NCBI GenBank assembly: GCA_035570235.1
Contig: DATMML010000015.1
Span: forward strand, 124,001 to 188,000
DNA length: 64,000 nucleotides
Origin: Vicinamibacteria bacterium
GTDB taxonomy: Bacteria; Acidobacteriota; Vicinamibacteria; Fen-336
Direction: 5' to 3'
The position numbers and the translations under genes are program-made. Each line of letters opens with the position of its first letter. The first letter of the stretch is position 1. This document shows, one piece after another, positions 44,406 through 55,022 of the stretch. Below the pieces are notes generated by a model. That model was given only the letters and a program-made list of their open reading frames with translations. It was not told where the DNA came from and ran no database searches.

Positions 44406-46870
44406 CGGGTCACCACGCTGACCAGCCGCCCGGGCACCACCACCACCTTCACGATCTCCTTCCCCTTCACGTGCTCGGCTACCTCGGTCAGGGCCCAGCG
44501 GCGGACGTCCTCCTCCCGCGCTTCCCGCGGCACCGTCACGTGCCCGCGGACCTTGCCGTTGACCTGGACCGCCAGCTCCAACTCCTCCTCCCGCGCGGCC
44601 GCGGGATCCGCCACCGGCCAGGCCGCGCGCACGAGCCCGCCCTTCCGGCCCAGCCGCTCCGCGAGCTCCTCGCAGAGATGGGGCGTGAAGGGGTTCAGGA
44701 GGAGGACCAGCGTCTCCAGGGCCTCGCGGAGCACCGCCCGGCCCCCCTCCTCCGCGGACACCCTCGGCTCGAGCTCGACGATGGTGTTGTAGAGCTCCAT
44801 CATGGCCGCCACCGCGGTGTTCATCTGCAGCCGCCCCTCGATGTCACGGGTGACCTTGGCCACCGTCTGATGCACCTTGCGCCTGAGATCCCGGCCGGCG
44901 GCGGGCAGCTCCTGGGGGAGGGCGGGGGCGGCGGCCAGCGCCTCCGCGTACCGGTCGATCAGACGCCACACTTTGTTGATAAAGCGGTGGGCGCCCGCGA
45001 TGTTCTCGTCGCTCCACTCCAGAGGGAGATCCGGGGGGGCCACGAACAGGATGTAGAGGCGGAGGGTGTCCGCCCCGTAGCGGTCGATCATGTCGTCGGG
45101 AGCCACCGTGTTCCCCTTCGACTTGGACATCACGTCCCCGTCCTTGTGGACCATTCCCTGGGGGAAGAGACGGGTGACCGGCTCGTCGAAGGGCACGAGC
45201 CCGAGGTCGCGCATGAACTTGGTCCAGAAACGGGAGTACACGAGGTGCAGGATGGCGTGCTCGATCCCGCCCACGTAGAGGTCGATGGGGAACCAGTAAC
45301 GCACGGCCGCGGGGTCGAAGGGCCCGTCCTTCTTGCGCGGCGAGAGGTACCGGTAGAAATACCAGGACGAGTCCACGAAGGTGTCCATGGTGTCGGTCTC
45401 GCGGCGGGCCGGACCTCCGCAGCGAGGGCAGGCGGCCTCCACGAACGTGGCCACCTTCTCGAGCGGGTTCCCGCCCTCTCCCGTGAAGGGGGCGTCGGGG
45501 GGCAGGACCACGGGAAGGTCCTCCTCGGGAACCGGGACCAGCCCGTCCTTCGGGCAATAGAGGACGGGAATCGGCGTCCCCCAGTAGCGCTGCCGGCTGA
45601 TCAGCCAGTCCCGAAGCCGGTAGGTCACGGTCGCCTTGCCGAAGCCCTGGGCGGCGGCATGGGCGGCCAGGCGGGCCTTGGCCTCGTCGAAGGGGAGGCC
45701 GTTGAAGCCCCCGCTGTTCACGAGGCGGCCCGGCCCGTCGTAGGCCGCCGTCAGGGCGTCACCCTCGAGCGGTGTCCCCTCCCCCTGAATCACGACCCGG
45801 ATGGGGATCCCGTACTTCCGCGCGAACTCGAAATCGCGCTGGTCGTGGGCAGGCACGGCCATGATGGCGCCCGTTCCGTACCCCATGAGCACGAAGTTAC
45901 CCACCCAGATCGGGATCCGCTCCCCGCTGAAGGGGTTGATGGCGTAGCGCCCGGTGAACACGCCCTCTTTTTCGATGCCGCCCTCCAGCCGCGCGCGTCG
46001 ATCCTGGGCGCGCAGGCGGGCGATCGCGGCCCGCGGCTCCTCCGCCTCGGGAGCGCCCGCGAGGAGGGTTTCCACCATCCCGTGCTCGGGGGCCAGCACC
46101 ATGAAGGTCGCGCCGAAGATGGTGTCGATGCGGGTGGTGAAGATGCGAATCGGCTCCCCCCCCGGGACCGGAAAGTCCACCTCCGCCCCCGGCGAGCGGC
46201 CGACCCAGTTGCGCTGCTGGACGAGCACGCGCTCCGGCCAAGCCTCGAGCTGGGCCATGTCGTCGAGGAGCTGATCCTGGTAGGCGGTGATGCGGACGAA
46301 CCACTGGTCCAGCTCGCGCTCCTCGACCTTGCTATGGCAGCGCCAGCACTCTCCTCCCTCCGCCTGCTCGTTGGCGAGCACGGTCTGGCAGGAGGGGCAC
46401 CAGTTGACGGCCGCTTTCTTCCGGTAGGCGATCCCCCGCTCCAGCATGCGCAGGAAGAACCACTGGTTCCAGCGGTAGTACTCGGGGTCGCAGGTCGCGA
46501 TCTCGCGGCTCCAGGGGTAGCTGAAGCCGAGACGCTGGAGCTGCCGCTTCATGCCCGCGATGTTGTCCCGAGTCCATTTCTCGGGGTGGATGCCGTGCTT
46601 GATGGCCGCGTTCTCCGCGGGCAGGCCGAGGGCGTCCCAGCCGATGGGATGAAGGACGTTGAAGCCCCGCATCGTCCGGTAGCGGGCCACCACGTCGGTG
46701 ATGCAGTAGTTGCGCACGTGCCCGACGTGGATGTCGCCCGAGGGATAGGGCAGCATCTCCAGGCAGTAGTACTTCGGCCGGGAGGGGTCTTCGGTCACCT
46801 CGAAGGCCCCCTGCTCCCGCCAGCGCTCCTGCCACCGCGGCTCAATCTCGTCGAAGAGGTACTCGCTCAT
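44402..46870 (-). CDS. leuS: Leucyl-tRNA synthetase
   Basis: 822 residues from the ATG at 46870 (M-S-E-Y-L-F-D). The HIGH motif is H-V-G-H (residues 48-51) in G-D-I-H-V-G-H-V-R-N-Y; the KMSKS loop is V-M-S-K-S-K-G-N. The editing domain (about residues 225-420) contains T-R-I-D-T-I-F-G-A-T. A zinc-binding-like C-P-S-C and C-x2-C set sits near residues 160-180. It charges tRNA-Leu. The stop overlaps lptE, and the gene heads leuS-lptE-holA. Confidence 0.97.
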   Translation of the reverse strand: MSEYLFDEIEPRWQERWREQGAFEVTEDPSRPKYYCLEMLPYPSGDIHVGHVRNYCITDVVARYRTMRGFNVLHPIGWDALGLPAENAAIKHGIHPEKWTRDNIAGMKRQLQRLGFSYPWSREIATCDPEYYRWNQWFFLRMLERGIAYRKKAAVNWCPSCQTVLANEQAEGGECWRCHSKVEERELDQWFVRITAYQDQLLDDMAQLEAWPERVLVQQRNWVGRSPGAEVDFPVPGGEPIRIFTTRIDTIFGATFMVLAPEHGMVETLLAGAPEAEEPRAAIARLRAQDRRARLEGGIEKEGVFTGRYAINPFSGERIPIWVGNFVLMGYGTGAIMAVPAHDQRDFEFARKYGIPIRVVIQGEGTPLEGDALTAAYDGPGRLVNSGGFNGLPFDEAKARLAAHAAAQGFGKATVTYRLRDWLISRQRYWGTPIPVLYCPKDGLVPVPEEDLPVVLPPDAPFTGEGGNPLEKVATFVEAACPRCGGPARRETDTMDTFVDSSWYFYRYLSPRKKDGPFDPAAVRYWFPIDLYVGGIEHAILHLVYSRFWTKFMRDLGLVPFDEPVTRLFPQGMVHKDGDVMSKSKGNTVAPDDMIDRYGADTLRLYILFVAPPDLPLEWSDENIAGAHRFINKVWRLIDRYAEALAAAPALPQELPAAGRDLRRKVHQTVAKVTRDIEGRLQMNTAVAAMMELYNTIVELEPRVSAEEGGRAVLREALETLVLLLNPFTPHLCEELAERLGRKGGLVRAAWPVADPAAAREEELELAVQVNGKVRGHVTVPREAREEDVRRWALTEVAEHVKGKEIVKVVVVPGRLVSVVTR

Positions 46871-46918
46871 GACTTGGGGTCGAAGATTCGATGCTAACAC
46901 AGGCCCCGGGAACGGCCC

Positions 46919-47953
46919 TCAGGAGCTCAGGATCGGCCAATGCTCCCGGAGTTCCCGGCAGTAAGCGGGCACGAGGGTGCCCGCCCGTCCCCCCGCGGCG
47001 GGAGGCAGGGGAGCGTGCTTCTCCCCCAGGAGCAGCCGCGTGACCGATGCCGCTCCCCCCGCGAGCGCGTCCAGGCCGTAGCCGCCCTCAAGGACGAAGA
47101 GGGCCCGGCCCTTGGCCGCCCCCGCGGCGATGCCTAGGCAGACGTCCGTGAGCTCCGCGTAGCCCTCGGCGGTCAGGTCCATGCCGGCCAGGGGATCCCC
47201 GCGGGCGGCGTCAAAGCCCGCGGAGACCAGCACCAGCTCGGGGTCGAAGGCCCTGCCCACCGGCTCCACGATCGTCCGGTAGATTCGGGCAAAGTCCTGG
47301 TCCCCCATCCCGTCGGGCAGGGGGAGGTTCACGGTGAAGCCGCGGCCTTTGCCTTCTCCCACCTCGTCGAGGGCTCCCGTGCCCGGGTAGAAGGGGTAGG
47401 CGTGGGAGGAGACGTAGAGCACGCGGGGATCGTCGTAGAAGATCTCTTGCGTTCCGTTCCCGTGGTGCACGTCGAAGTCGACGATCATCACCCGATGCAG
47501 GCCCCGGTGGAGGGCATGGGCCGCGGCCACGGCGACGTTGTTGAAGAGGCAGAAGCCCATGGCCTGGTCTGCCCGGGCGTGATGGCCGGGGGGACGCACC
47601 GCGCAGAAGGCCCTATCGATCTCTCCCTCCAGGGTCCGGTCCACGGCGTCGACCACCGCTCCCGCGGCGAGGAGGGCGGCGGCCTGCGAGCGGGGGCCGG
47701 CCTCGGTGTCGGGATCGAAGCGGAAGCGCCGGCCCTTGGTCGAAGCCACCCGCCCCACGTGGCCCTCGGTGTGGACGCGCAGGAGCTCGGCGGGGGTGGC
47801 GGAGCGGGGCGGAATGAGGTCAAGCCGCCCCTCCAGCCCCGCCTCGCGGATCCCCTTCCGCACCGCATCCAGCCGCTCCGGCCGCTCGGGATGGCCGAAG
47901 CCCGCATCGTGCTCGCGAAACAGGGGGTCGTCGTAAAGGGCGACGCGGGGCAT
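46919..47953 (-). CDS. Histone deacetylase-family (acetoin utilization AcuC-like) amidohydrolase
   Basis: 344 residues from the ATG at 47953. The zinc-dependent deacetylase fold is complete: R-P-P-G-H-H-A (catalytic His pair), D-F-D-V-H-H-G-N-G-T-Q (metal Asp and His), S-A-G-F-D-A-A-R-G-D-P-L (second Asp) and a final L-E-G-G-Y. Bacterial members deacetylate acetyl-lysine, acetylpolyamines or acetoin-pathway enzymes. It lies 10 nt after the ETF-QO gene and may be linked with that operon. The substrate is not known. Confidence 0.9.
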   Translation of the reverse strand: MPRVALYDDPLFREHDAGFGHPERPERLDAVRKGIREAGLEGRLDLIPPRSATPAELLRVHTEGHVGRVASTKGRRFRFDPDTEAGPRSQAAALLAAGAVVDAVDRTLEGEIDRAFCAVRPPGHHARADQAMGFCLFNNVAVAAAHALHRGLHRVMIVDFDVHHGNGTQEIFYDDPRVLYVSSHAYPFYPGTGALDEVGEGKGRGFTVNLPLPDGMGDQDFARIYRTIVEPVGRAFDPELVLVSAGFDAARGDPLAGMDLTAEGYAELTDVCLGIAAGAAKGRALFVLEGGYGLDALAGGAASVTRLLLGEKHAPLPPAAGGRAGTLVPAYCRELREHWPILSS

Positions 47954-47963
47954 GGTCCTAAGA

Positions 47964-49646
47964 TCAGAGGTCGTCGTACCGCGGGCCGCCCCCGCCTTCG
48001 GGCGTGACCCAGGTGATGATCTGGTAAGGGTCCATGACATCGCAGGTCTTGCAGTGCACGCAGTTGGAGAAGTTGATCTGGAGCTTGAGGTCGCACGAAC
48101 CTCCGCTCTTGGGCACCATCTCGTAAACCGCGGCCGGGCAGAATTTTTCGCAGGGGTTGCCGTACTCCTCCCGGCACCTCGTCTCACAGATGCCGGGATC
48201 GGCCACGTGCAGGTGGACGGGCTGGTCCTCGTCGTGCTTGGTCCCCGAGTGGTAGACGTCGGTCAAGCGATCGAAGGTGAGGACGCCATCCGGCTTGGCC
48301 CGCTGGAAGTCATCGCGGGTCTTCCCCTCCCCGTAGTAGTCGGCGAGGGAGTGCACCTCCGCGTAGCCGCGGGAGGGGCGCAGAGGGTCGACCAGCCCCC
48401 GACCTGCGGTGAGCATCTGCAGGCCGCTGTGGAAGAGGCCCGCGTAGAGACCGTGCTTGAAGCCCTGATGAAAATTCCGCACCCGCCAGAGCTCCTCCTT
48501 GACGTAAGAGGCGTCGACCCTATGCTCGAACTGCTGCAAGCGGGCGGCCGAGCTATCCCCGGCCAGGACCGCCTCCAGGGCGGTCTCCGCGGCGAGCATC
48601 CCGGTCTTGATCGCGAGGTGGATGCCCTTCAGGCGCATCGCATTCAGGTAGCCCGCGGCCTCGCCCACGAGAAGGACGCCGTCCGCGTAGGGCCGGGGGA
48701 TCGAGTACCAGCCCCCCTCGCTGATGGTGCGTGCTCCGTAACGGACCATCTTCCCGCCCTCCAGGATTCCCCTCAGCAGGGGGTGCCGCTTAAAGGCCTG
48801 GAAAAGACCGTGGGGATCGAGGAAGGGGTCGTGATAGTCGAGGCCGACCACGAGGCCGAGGGAGACGCGCTCCTCCGTGAAGCCGTAAATGAAGCCCCCG
48901 CCAAACGTGCGCGCGTCAAGCGGGTAGCCCATGGTGTGGATCACGGCCCCCGGGGCCAGGCGTCCCTTGGGCACCTCCCACAGCTCCTTGATCCCGATCG
49001 AATAGACCATGGGGAACCGGCCCCGATCGAGCCCGAGGCGGGGCACGAGCTCCTTGGCGAGGCTGCCCCGGGCCCCTTCGGCGAGGATCGTGACCTTGGC
49101 CCGGAGGTCCACCCCGGCCTCGAAGTTGCCTTTCCGCTGGCCGTTCTTGTCGATGCCCTTGGCGCCCGTGCGCACGCCCACGACACGCTCGCCCTCGTAC
49201 AGCATTTCCGCGCCCGGGAACCCGGGCAGGAGGTCAATCCCCCGCGCCTCCGCCTGCTGGGCCAGCCATTTCACGAGTTGGTTCAGGCTGATGATGTAGT
49301 GGCCGTGGTTCCGCAGAGGGGGCGGGACGAGGGGAAGCCCGAGCTTGCTCCCCGCGGTCAGCATGTAGACGCGATCCTCGGAGACCCGCGTCGCGACAGG
49401 TGCCCCCCTCTCCTCGAAATCGGGGATCAGCTCCCGCAGGGACACCGGATCAAGCACGGCTCCGGAAAGGCAGTGGGCCCCGAACTCGGCCGCCTTCTCC
49501 ACCACCATGACGGAGGCCTCGGCCGATCGGCCCGTCGCCCGCCCGTGCGCCCCTAGCCGGTCCTTGAAATGGATGGCGGCGGCCAGGCCGGCAGGGCCGC
49601 CCCCCACCACCAGGACGTCGGTCTCGAGTGTCTCGCGCTCGGGCAT
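47964..49646 (-). CDS. Electron transfer flavoprotein-ubiquinone oxidoreductase
   Basis: 560 residues from the ATG at 49646. The FAD motif is V-V-G-G-G-P-A-G-L-A-A-A (residues 12-23). The C-terminal [4Fe-4S] domain has C-E-T-R-C, N-P-C-E-K-F-C-P and F-S-N-C-V-H-C-K-T-C-D. It passes electrons from reduced ETF to the quinone pool at the inner membrane. The gene is downstream of etfB and etfA on the same strand after a 127 nt gap that contains a hairpin. A full ETF branch supports respiratory growth on fatty or amino acids. Confidence 0.95.
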   Translation of the reverse strand: MPERETLETDVLVVGGGPAGLAAAIHFKDRLGAHGRATGRSAEASVMVVEKAAEFGAHCLSGAVLDPVSLRELIPDFEERGAPVATRVSEDRVYMLTAGSKLGLPLVPPPLRNHGHYIISLNQLVKWLAQQAEARGIDLLPGFPGAEMLYEGERVVGVRTGAKGIDKNGQRKGNFEAGVDLRAKVTILAEGARGSLAKELVPRLGLDRGRFPMVYSIGIKELWEVPKGRLAPGAVIHTMGYPLDARTFGGGFIYGFTEERVSLGLVVGLDYHDPFLDPHGLFQAFKRHPLLRGILEGGKMVRYGARTISEGGWYSIPRPYADGVLLVGEAAGYLNAMRLKGIHLAIKTGMLAAETALEAVLAGDSSAARLQQFEHRVDASYVKEELWRVRNFHQGFKHGLYAGLFHSGLQMLTAGRGLVDPLRPSRGYAEVHSLADYYGEGKTRDDFQRAKPDGVLTFDRLTDVYHSGTKHDEDQPVHLHVADPGICETRCREEYGNPCEKFCPAAVYEMVPKSGGSCDLKLQINFSNCVHCKTCDVMDPYQIITWVTPEGGGGPRYDDL

Positions 49647-49673
49647 CAAGGCCTCTCCGCAACCCAGAAGATC

Positions 49674-49693
49674 ACGGCCCCCCCTGGGGCCGT
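49674..49693. other. Perfect 8 bp hairpin between etfA and ETF-QO
   Basis: ACGGCCCC (49674-49681), loop CCCT, GGGGCCGT (49686-49693). No T-tract follows on either strand, so it is not a standard intrinsic terminator. It may stabilise the etfBA message or set the ratio between the ETF and ETF-QO products. Confidence 0.6.
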
Positions 49694-49773
49694 CCAGGTG
49701 GCTATCCCCGGGGCCTCCGCGGCGTGCGGGAATCTCCTGTCCGTGGGGCTCCCTCCGTCCCGCCGCGCCCCTC

Positions 49774-50754
49774 TCAGCCCTTGGCTAGAAAGTAGGCCTT
49801 GGCCGCCTGGGTCAGGCGGGGCAGGATCTCGAAAACATCGCCCACCAGGCCATAGTTGGCCACCTTGAAGATGGGTGCGTCGGGGTCCTTGTTGATAGCC
49901 ACGATGTACTTGGAGGACGACATGCCGGCCAGGTGCTGGATGGCCCCGCTGATCCCGCACGCGATGTACAGGGTCGGGGAGACCGTCTTTCCCGTCTGGC
50001 CCACCTGCATCTGATGATCCACCCAGCCCGCGTCCACGACCGCCCGTGAGGCCCCCACCGCCGCCCCCAGGGCCTCCCCCAGGCTCTGCACGAGGTGGAA
50101 GTGCTCGGGGCCCTTCAGCCCCCGCCCGCCGGAGACGATGATCTGAGCCTCGCTCAGCTCGATCTTGCCCGCCTCGGCCGCGTGCACCGCGGTGACCCGG
50201 GCCCGGGCCGCCGCCTCCACGGTGCCCGCCACGACCTCCACCCCGCGGGTGGCGTCCGGCGGGCGGAGGGCGAACACGTTGGTGCGGAGGGTGGCCATTT
50301 GGGGCTCCCCCTCCCAGCGTACGGTGGCGTAGGCCTTGCCAGCGTACATCGGTCGCCGGGCCAGAAGCCGCCCCTCCTTCAGGGTCAGGGCCACACAGTC
50401 GGAGACGAGGCCGGCCCCGATCTCGGCCGCAACCCGCGGAGCCAGGTCTTTGCCCATGGCGGTGAAGGGGACGAGGACCACGCTCGGCTTCACCGCCCGG
50501 ATGGCCTGGGCCAGGGCCCGGGCGTAGGTCTCGGTGGCGTAGTGGGCGAGGGCGGGGTCGTCAAAAACGTGGACCCGGTCCCCCCCGTAGTGGCCCAGTT
50601 CCGCGGCCAGGCCCTTGACCCCCGAGCCCAGGAGAACGGTCTCCACCCGGGCGGCGAGGGCGTCGGCCAGACGCCGCGCCTCCGACACCGCCTCCAGAGA
50701 GGGGCGCCGCAGGCGGCCGTCCCGAACCTCCGCGAAAGTGAGGATTCCCCCCAT
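49774..50754 (-). CDS. etfA: Electron transfer flavoprotein alpha subunit
   Basis: 326 residues. The N-terminal domain begins with I-L-T-F-A-E; the C-terminal FAD-binding domain has [22 protein letters not shown] and the final [20 protein letters not shown] is the standard FAD loop. The partner etfB ends 3 nt upstream. ETF takes electrons from acyl-CoA and other dehydrogenases. Confidence 0.96.
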   Translation of the reverse strand: MGGILTFAEVRDGRLRRPSLEAVSEARRLADALAARVETVLLGSGVKGLAAELGHYGGDRVHVFDDPALAHYATETYARALAQAIRAVKPSVVLVPFTAMGKDLAPRVAAEIGAGLVSDCVALTLKEGRLLARRPMYAGKAYATVRWEGEPQMATLRTNVFALRPPDATRGVEVVAGTVEAAARARVTAVHAAEAGKIELSEAQIIVSGGRGLKGPEHFHLVQSLGEALGAAVGASRAVVDAGWVDHQMQVGQTGKTVSPTLYIACGISGAIQHLAGMSSSKYIVAINKDPDAPIFKVANYGLVGDVFEILPRLTQAAKAYFLAKG

Positions 50755-50757
50755 GGG

Positions 50758-51537
50758 TCAGATCACCTTGGCTTCTTCGTGGAGGAGGCGGATCAGCTCC
50801 CTGGCCTGCGTCTCCGGATCACCCTCGATCATCTTGACCGCGGGGCGGGCGGGCGGCAGCTCCATCGACACCACGCGGGTCCGCGGAGCCAGGGCCGCTC
50901 CGTCCAGGCCCAGGGCCGCCGCGTCCAGGGCCTGCATCGGCTTCTTCTTCGCGGCCATGATCCCCTTTAGGCTCGCATAGCGCGGCTCGTTCAGCCCTTT
51001 TTGGGCGGAGAGCACCGCCGGAAGCGACACCTCCCAGGTCTCGTGCGCGCCCTCGATCTCCCGCTCCACCACCGCCTTGCCATCCTGGATCTCGACCTTC
51101 ACCACCACCGTTACCTGGGGGAGGTCCAGCAGCGCGGCCAGGACGCCGGGAACCTGGCTATGGTCTCCGCCCACGCCCTGCTGGCCGGTGAAGACGAGGT
51201 CGAAGGGGGCCAGGGTCTTGATGGCCGCGGCCAGGGCCCGCGCCGTGCCCAGACTGTCCGTCGCCTCGAAGAGGGGATCCTTGAGGTGAAGGGCCGAGTC
51301 CGCGCCCATGGCCAGCCCGTTGCGCAGCGCGGATTGCACCCGGTCCGGCCCCAGCGCGACCAGGATCACCTCCCCCCCTTTCTTCTCCTTGATCTGGAGA
51401 GCCTCCTCGATCCCGAACTCGTCGTAGGGAGACACGATCCAGTTGATCTCCGCCTCCGAGATCGCGTCGCCGGAGGGATCGATGCGGATCCGGGTTTCCG
51501 TGTCCGGGACTTGCTTCACGCAGACGATGATCTTCAC
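50758..51537 (-). CDS. etfB: Electron transfer flavoprotein beta subunit
   Basis: 259 residues from a GTG at 51537. The start V-K-I-I-V-C-V-K-Q-V-P-D-T is the ETF-beta signature; an upstream TTG extension lacks it. The core has the AMP-binding loop L-V-F-T-G-Q-Q-G-V-G-G-D-H and S-L-P-A-V-L-S-A-Q-K-G-L-N-E-P-R-Y. It binds AMP and ETF partners. It leads the etfB-etfA-ETF-QO series, and its promoter carries a TetR/FadR-like operator. Confidence 0.95.
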   Translation of the reverse strand: MKIIVCVKQVPDTETRIRIDPSGDAISEAEINWIVSPYDEFGIEEALQIKEKKGGEVILVALGPDRVQSALRNGLAMGADSALHLKDPLFEATDSLGTARALAAAIKTLAPFDLVFTGQQGVGGDHSQVPGVLAALLDLPQVTVVVKVEIQDGKAVVEREIEGAHETWEVSLPAVLSAQKGLNEPRYASLKGIMAAKKKPMQALDAAALGLDGAALAPRTRVVSMELPPARPAVKMIEGDPETQARELIRLLHEEAKVI

Positions 51538-51568
51538 GTTCAGGAACCCTTCTCCCGCTCTCGACTGC

Positions 51569-51616
51569 ACGTTAGTCCAGGTCGGGCCCTGCTGGCAAAT
51601 GAATCACGGTTCATTT
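51569..51616 (-). promoter_or_regulatory. etfB promoter with a FadR/PsrA-like inverted repeat
   Basis: On the minus strand: -35 TTGCCA (51598-51593), 18 nt, -10 TAACGT (51574-51569). Overlapping the -35 and extending upstream is the perfect 7 bp inverted repeat AAATGAA (51597-51603), 6 nt, TTCATTT (51610-51616). The arms resemble the TGAAT/ATTCA boxes of TetR-type fatty-acid regulators, which are known to control etf genes elsewhere. A bound repressor would block RNA polymerase. Confidence 0.6.
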
Positions 51617-51652
51617 TCGGGATGGCGGGAGCTCTCCGCGGGGGGACCCGGC

Positions 51653-52900
<1,248 letters not shown>

Positions 52901-52924
52901 GAGCCCAGCTCCCTTGCCCGGCCC

Positions 52925-53173
52925 CTACTTCTTGGCCTTGTCGCCGTGCTTGTCGATGTAGTCCACCGCCTCCTTGACGCGCGTGATCTTCTCCGCGTCC
53001 TCGTCCGGGATCTCGATCCCGAACTCCTCTTCCAGCGCCATGACCAGCTCTACGGTATCGAGGCTGTCCGCCCCCAGGTCGTCCACGAAGGACGCCTCGG
53101 GCGTGACCAGTTCCTCCTCCACCCCCAGCTGGTCCACGATGATCTTCTTCACGCGATCGGCAACAGGCTCCAT
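52925..53173 (-). CDS. acpP: Acyl carrier protein
   Basis: 82 residues, acidic, helical. The phosphopantetheine-bearing Ser is in [10 protein letters not shown]. The standard start [12 protein letters not shown] is present. A 155 nt gap with a strong hairpin separates it from fabG. It carries acyl groups for FabD, FabG, FabF and PlsX. Confidence 0.97.
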   Translation of the reverse strand: MEPVADRVKKIIVDQLGVEEELVTPEASFVDDLGADSLDTVELVMALEEEFGIEIPDEDAEKITRVKEAVDYIDKHGDKAKK

Positions 53174-53224
53174 GAGGCTCCTCTCTAATCAAGTCCGGAA
53201 GGCGCGGCCCCCCACCCCCCGGGC

Positions 53225-53245
53225 CCCCCGCGCGCTCCGCGGGGG
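53225..53245. other. 8 bp GC-rich hairpin in the fabG-acpP gap
   Basis: CCCCCGCG (53225-53232), 5 nt loop, CGCGGGGG (53238-53245), with no T-tract. ACP is needed in much larger amounts than FabG, so this may be a processing or stability element, or part of an extra acpP promoter region (a TAGAAT lies at the very end of fabG on the minus strand). Confidence 0.5.
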
Positions 53246-53328
53246 TCGATCCCCCTTCGCGCGCGGCCGCGACGCGGGGCCGGCGATGAGTTGTTCCCCT
53301 TTTCCGTCATCCGGGGGTCCCTGGCATT

Positions 53329-54072
53329 CTACATGTGGAAGCCACCGTCCACCCCCAGCACCTGACCCGTAATGTAAGCCGCTGCTTCCGAGACCAGAAA
53401 GGCCACGGCTGCGGCCACGTCCCCCGGTCGGCCCACCCGGCCCATGGGGATGGCGGCCACCACCGCCTCCCGGGCCTTGTCCGTCATGGCCGCCGTCATG
53501 TCCGTCTCGATGAAGCCAGGAGCCACCGCGTTCACGGTGATGGACCGGGAGGCCACTTCCCGGGCCACGGACTTTGTGAAGCCCAAGATCCCCGCCTTGC
53601 TGGCCGCATAGTTGGCCTGGCCGGGGTTCCCGGTGAGGCCCACCACGGAGGTCACGCTCACGATCCGTCCACTGCGCTGCTTCAGCATGGGGCGCAGGGC
53701 GGCCTGGGTGCAGTGGAACACCCCGCTCAGGTTGGTGGCGAGGACTTCCTCCCACTCCTCCGCTTTCATGCGCAGGAGCAGGTTGTCCCGGGTGATGCCC
53801 GCGTTGTTGACCAAGTGGTCCAGGCGCCCGTGCGTCTTCAGGATGCCCGCCACCGCCGCCTCCACCGAAGCCCGCTCGGCCACGTCCAAAGAGACGGCCT
53901 CCGCACGTCCGCCCTCCCCCACGATTTCCGCCACCGCCTCCGCCAGTCGGATCGTGTCCCGTGCCCCCAGCACCACGGTGGCCCCGTCCGCGGCCAGAGC
54001 CCGCGCGATGGCCCGCCCGATCCCCCGGGAGGCCCCCGTGACCAGCGACACCCGGCCCGTGAGCCCTCCCAT
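53329..54072 (-). CDS. fabG: 3-oxoacyl-ACP reductase
   Basis: 247 residues from the ATG at 54072, overlapping the fabD stop by 1 nt (TGATG). The short-chain dehydrogenase motifs are V-T-G-A-S-R-G-I-G, N-N-A-G-I-T, the catalytic Ser in V-T-S-V-V-G, and Y-A-A-S-K-A-G. The C-terminal V-D-G-G-F-H-M is typical of FabG. It reduces 3-oxoacyl-ACP with NADPH. Confidence 0.96.
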   Translation of the reverse strand: MGGLTGRVSLVTGASRGIGRAIARALAADGATVVLGARDTIRLAEAVAEIVGEGGRAEAVSLDVAERASVEAAVAGILKTHGRLDHLVNNAGITRDNLLLRMKAEEWEEVLATNLSGVFHCTQAALRPMLKQRSGRIVSVTSVVGLTGNPGQANYAASKAGILGFTKSVAREVASRSITVNAVAPGFIETDMTAAMTDKAREAVVAAIPMGRVGRPGDVAAAVAFLVSEAAAYITGQVLGVDGGFHM

Positions 54073-55022
54073 CAAAGCTCCGCCCGCGCCGGCGCGGAGA
54101 GGGCGGACACCGCGCTCTCGAGCGACGCGGGGTCGTTCACGTTCAGGGTCCGCACCCCCTTGGCGATCTTCTTCACCAGACCGGTGAGCACGGTCCCCGG
54201 ACCCACCTCGACCATGGTTTGCACTCCCTCTCGGACCAGCCGCTCGACGCATTCCTGCCAGCGCACGGGGGCCGAGACCTGGCGGACCAAGCCCTCCCGG
54301 CAGGCGGCCGCGGTACGCACCACGGCCGCATCCGCGTTGTTGACGAGGGGAACGAGGGGATCCCGGAAGTTTAGCCGGGCCAGATCTGGGGCCAGCCTCT
54401 CCTGGGCGGGTACCATAAGCGCGCAGTGGAAAGGCGCGGAGACGGGCAGGCGCAGGGCCCGGCGGGCTCCCGCGGCCTTGCACCGCTCGGCCGCGCGGTC
54501 CACGGCGGTGGCGTGCCCCGCGATCACGACCTGGCTGGGGCTATTGATGTTGGCGGGGGAAACCACCTCGCCTTGGGCAGCCTCCCGGCAGGCTCTCTCG
54601 ACGCCGGGGAGGTCCAGGCCAAGGATGGCCGCCATCGCCCCCTGGCCAACGGGTACCGCTTCCTGCATGTACTCTCCGCGCCGGCGCACCGCCACCACCG
54701 CTTCTCCCAGGGGCAGCGCGCCCGCCGCTACCAACGCGGAATACTCGCCCAAGCTGTGCCCGGCCACCCAGGCCGGGCTGAGGCCCCGCGCGAGCAGGGG
54801 GCGAACCGCGGCCACGCTCGCGACCAGGATCGCGGGCTGGGCATTGGCGGTGAGCTGCAGTTCGGACTCCGGCCCCTCGAAGCAGAGGCCGGACAGCGAG
54901 AAGCCCAAGGCCCGGTCGGCCTCCGCGAAGGCGGCGCGGCTCTCCTCGAAGTGCTCGACCAGGGCCCGGCCCATGCCCACTTGCTGGGAGCCCTGACCGG
55001 GGAACAGGAGGGCCAGGCTCAC
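54072..55022 (-). CDS. fabD: Malonyl-CoA:ACP transacylase
   Basis: 316 residues from a GTG that overlaps the plsX stop (GTGA). The start L-F-P-G-Q-G-S-Q and the active-site G-H-S-L-G-E are present, as is the His region S-A-P-F-H-C. It loads malonate onto ACP. Tight overlaps on both sides show translational coupling across plsX-fabD-fabG. Confidence 0.96.
   Translation of the reverse strand: MSLALLFPGQGSQQVGMGRALVEHFEESRAAFAEADRALGFSLSGLCFEGPESELQLTANAQPAILVASVAAVRPLLARGLSPAWVAGHSLGEYSALVAAGALPLGEAVVAVRRRGEYMQEAVPVGQGAMAAILGLDLPGVERACREAAQGEVVSPANINSPSQVVIAGHATAVDRAAERCKAAGARRALRLPVSAPFHCALMVPAQERLAPDLARLNFRDPLVPLVNNADAAVVRTAAACREGLVRQVSAPVRWQECVERLVREGVQTMVEVGPGTVLTGLVKKIAKGVRTLNVNDPASLESAVSALSAPARAEL

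Noticed and set aside
44471-46897. 808-codon open frame antisense to leuS
   Set aside because: High GC at third positions leaves long antisense frames; the leuS frame has all expected motifs and this one has none.
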